DNA from: Pagrus major
Taxonomy: Eukaryota > Chordata > Actinopteri > Spariformes > Sparidae
Reading direction: 5' to 3'
Length of the DNA stretch: 64,000 bases
NCBI RefSeq assembly: GCF_040436345.1
Contig: NC_133224.1
Location: 10,718,741-10,782,740 of the forward strand
Shown here: positions 62,413-64,000 of the stretch, piece by piece
Layout: every line of letters begins with the position of its first letter
How positions within the stretch are numbered: position 1 is the stretch's first letter
Notes under the pieces: generated by a model
The model's input: only the letters and a program-made list of their open reading frames with translations
What the model was told of the DNA's origin: nothing
Databases searched by the model: none
Program-made: the position numbers and the translations under genes

Positions 62413-63871
62413 CTACATGACATCCACAAAGAACTCGCTGGGGTTTCCCATGGCCAGGTGGAACGACTGGCGGGATGCAGTCAGCTCCGGGGGTACAGAG
62501 CCGAGATCCCGGGTGGGTGGTGCACCGGGAGGCCCCCCTGGAGTGGAGGAAGGTGGCGGGGGTAGAGCTGGATGCATGGGGCCTGTGGGCATCTGCTGTG
62601 CGTGAGGAAGAGCATGAGCGGTTGCCATGGCGGGATGTGGGTGCTGTGGGACCATCATAACCATCATGGGGTTGTAAGGCAGGATGCCGGGAGGGTAGGG
62701 AGACATGTGGGGCGGCTGAGGCATGCGGTGATGATGTGAGCGCTGGGAGGAGGCGTGGCTGTGCTCACTGGGGGCGGATGAGCCATGGCCGCGCCTCAGG
62801 CTGCTGCGGGTGGAGTATTCTGATTCGCTGCCACTGCCAGAGCGCGAGTCAGCCCCTCCACCTTCTCCTCCCCCGCCAGAGGGGGATTTCTCCCCTCCAC
62901 CCACGGTGCTGCCGGGACCTTTGGTGCTGCGACGTCGCTCACCCTCGCTTCTCGTCGATCCACTGCTTCGACTCCCTGAGGGCAGAAAGATGAGACGTGA
63001 ATAAGTAGTTACTCTAGCATGAATGAAAGACAGAGACAGAAAGACAGAAAGACAGACAGACAGACAGAGAGAGAGAGAGACAGAGAGACAGACGGACAGA
63101 CGGACAGACAGGCAGACAGAAAGACGGAACGCACCTTCGCTGTGCTGGCTGCCCGTGCTGCCGGGGGCGTAGCTGTAGCTGGTGAGCTCGTGGTATGGAG
63201 GTGGCTGGCTGGAGAAGGCATGTGCGGGGTAAGGCTGATAGGGGAAGGTGTGCATCATGGGCCACGGGGAGGCCCCAGGGAGAGGCAGCGGGGCTAAGGT
63301 GTCCTGGTCTGAGGCCCCGCTGGAGCCGTCATTGTCATTCAGGGACAGGTTGGCCATGTCTGTGCGGGAGAAGAGTAGAAGGAGTGAATGACTGAATTGT
63401 TTGGATGAGATCCTGAACGAGCTGAACAAATGATTCTACTTTTGCGGATACAAAATCTACAACAGACTCATTACACACAGGCATTTGTATGTTGTTTGTT
63501 CTGCTTGTTATCAAACTGCTTTCTCTTAGTTAAGAGATGGCTGGACATTAAAGAAATCCTTCCATAACTAAAAAAGTCACATGTTTGACTCCTGAAATCA
63601 ATCAGCTCACAGAAGGCATGTGTGCAAATGTGATTATGCATAACACTCATGCAGCCTGATCCAAGTCAGTCTTTGATGTCAATGTTTTCCAGTCACTCAC
63701 AGTTCTCGCAGTCGCTTAAATCTCCGAACACGTAGTAACACTGCTCAGAGAAGGTGATCTTGTTGACGGTGTGTCGGATGAAGCCGGCCTTCAGCAGGTT
63801 GCTGGCGTACTTTCTGGCTTCGCGGCGGTCCTGGAATCCCTCGATGTGGTGGAAGAGCCACTCCACGACGT
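62413..63871 (-). CDS. dvl2: Dishevelled 2, 3' end (partial; continues beyond the window)
   Basis: Cytoplasmic scaffold that passes Wnt signals from Frizzled to beta-catenin and planar polarity branches. Last three coding exons: 63701-63871, 63135-63359, 62413-62975 (each junction phase 1). The first exon gives the end of the DEP domain ([53 protein letters not shown]). The second gives [20 protein letters not shown] and the [20 protein letters not shown] tail block. The third is a Ser/Gly/Arg-rich then His/Pro-rich tail ([20 protein letters not shown]) ending in the conserved EFFVDVM C terminus. DIX and PDZ domains lie outside the window. Dvl2 rather than dvl1/3 is chosen mainly because of the neighbour acadvl, as in mammals. 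The 159-nt intron between the last two exons has no stop in frame. Confidence 0.92.
63029..63125 (-). repeat. dvl2: (GACA)/(GACAGA) repeat in the last dvl2 intron
   Basis: Impure tetranucleotide repeat. On the gene strand it is a long UGUC/UCUC pyrimidine-rich tract filling most of the 159-nt intron 62976-63134. Confidence 0.9.
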
Positions 63872-64000
63872 CTGAGCCTGGTGGTGGATGCATGACATGC
63901 AAGATTAGACAGGAATCCATTTTGTTCCAAAGGAAATCGCTGGGACAAAGATGGCTGGTATACATAATTAAATAAAGTAAATGTAAACTGATACTACTGT

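Noticed and set aside
62413-63429. Single 338-codon dvl2 ORF
   Set aside because: It reads through the 159-nt intron and into sequence above the acceptor at 63360; conserved dishevelled sequence and GT..AG signals show three exons. The read-through itself is kept as a finding.

Overview
The window is nuclear genomic DNA from a ray-finned (teleost) fish. Genes are split by short canonical GT..AG introns, (CA/TG)n microsatellites are dense, several interspersed repeats are of kinds typical of teleost genomes, and the gene order acadvl next to dvl2 is vertebrate. No prokaryotic, viral or mobile-system gene cluster was found.

Layout: (1) 1-9622, plus strand: 3' part of a netrin gene (end of the laminin N-terminal domain, three laminin-EGF modules, NTR domain) in six exons. 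The 5' end lies outside the window, and a long basic insert sits before the first EGF module. (2) 9623-17077: repeat-rich intergenic DNA. (3) 17078-26723, minus: a complete gene of 22 coding exons for a DH-PH-C2-RhoGAP protein of the BCR/ABR family. (4) 26883-32967: intergenic, repeat-rich. (5) 32968-36254, minus: a three-coding-exon PLAC8/cornifelin-family gene with a probable 5' non-coding exon at 37879. (6) 40338-44291, plus: a two-exon class A GPCR (GPR148 / OR131-2-like) whose intron carries nested transposon remnants. (7) 47149-59734, minus: the complete 20-coding-exon acadvl gene (very-long-chain acyl-CoA dehydrogenase), with a non-coding first exon near 60.05-60.18 kb and a ZNF143-like promoter motif. 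(8) 62413-63871, minus: the 3' end of dvl2 (end of the DEP domain and the C-terminal tail), running off the right edge.

The coding exons were joined by hand from splice signals, reading phase and family conservation. For the BCR/ABR-like, PLAC8-like, GPCR and acadvl genes every junction keeps frame. The genes do not form one pathway: netrin, dvl2 and the RhoGEF/GAP belong to signalling and guidance, and acadvl to mitochondrial fatty-acid oxidation. I saw no undescribed multi-gene system. The most interesting signals are about RNA processing and repeats: a possible 501-nt exitron in netrin, a stop-free 159-nt dvl2 intron, a UG-repeat acceptor in the RhoGAP gene, nested TTAA-type MITEs, and a two-tier hairpin repeat resembling a degenerate ribozyme core.
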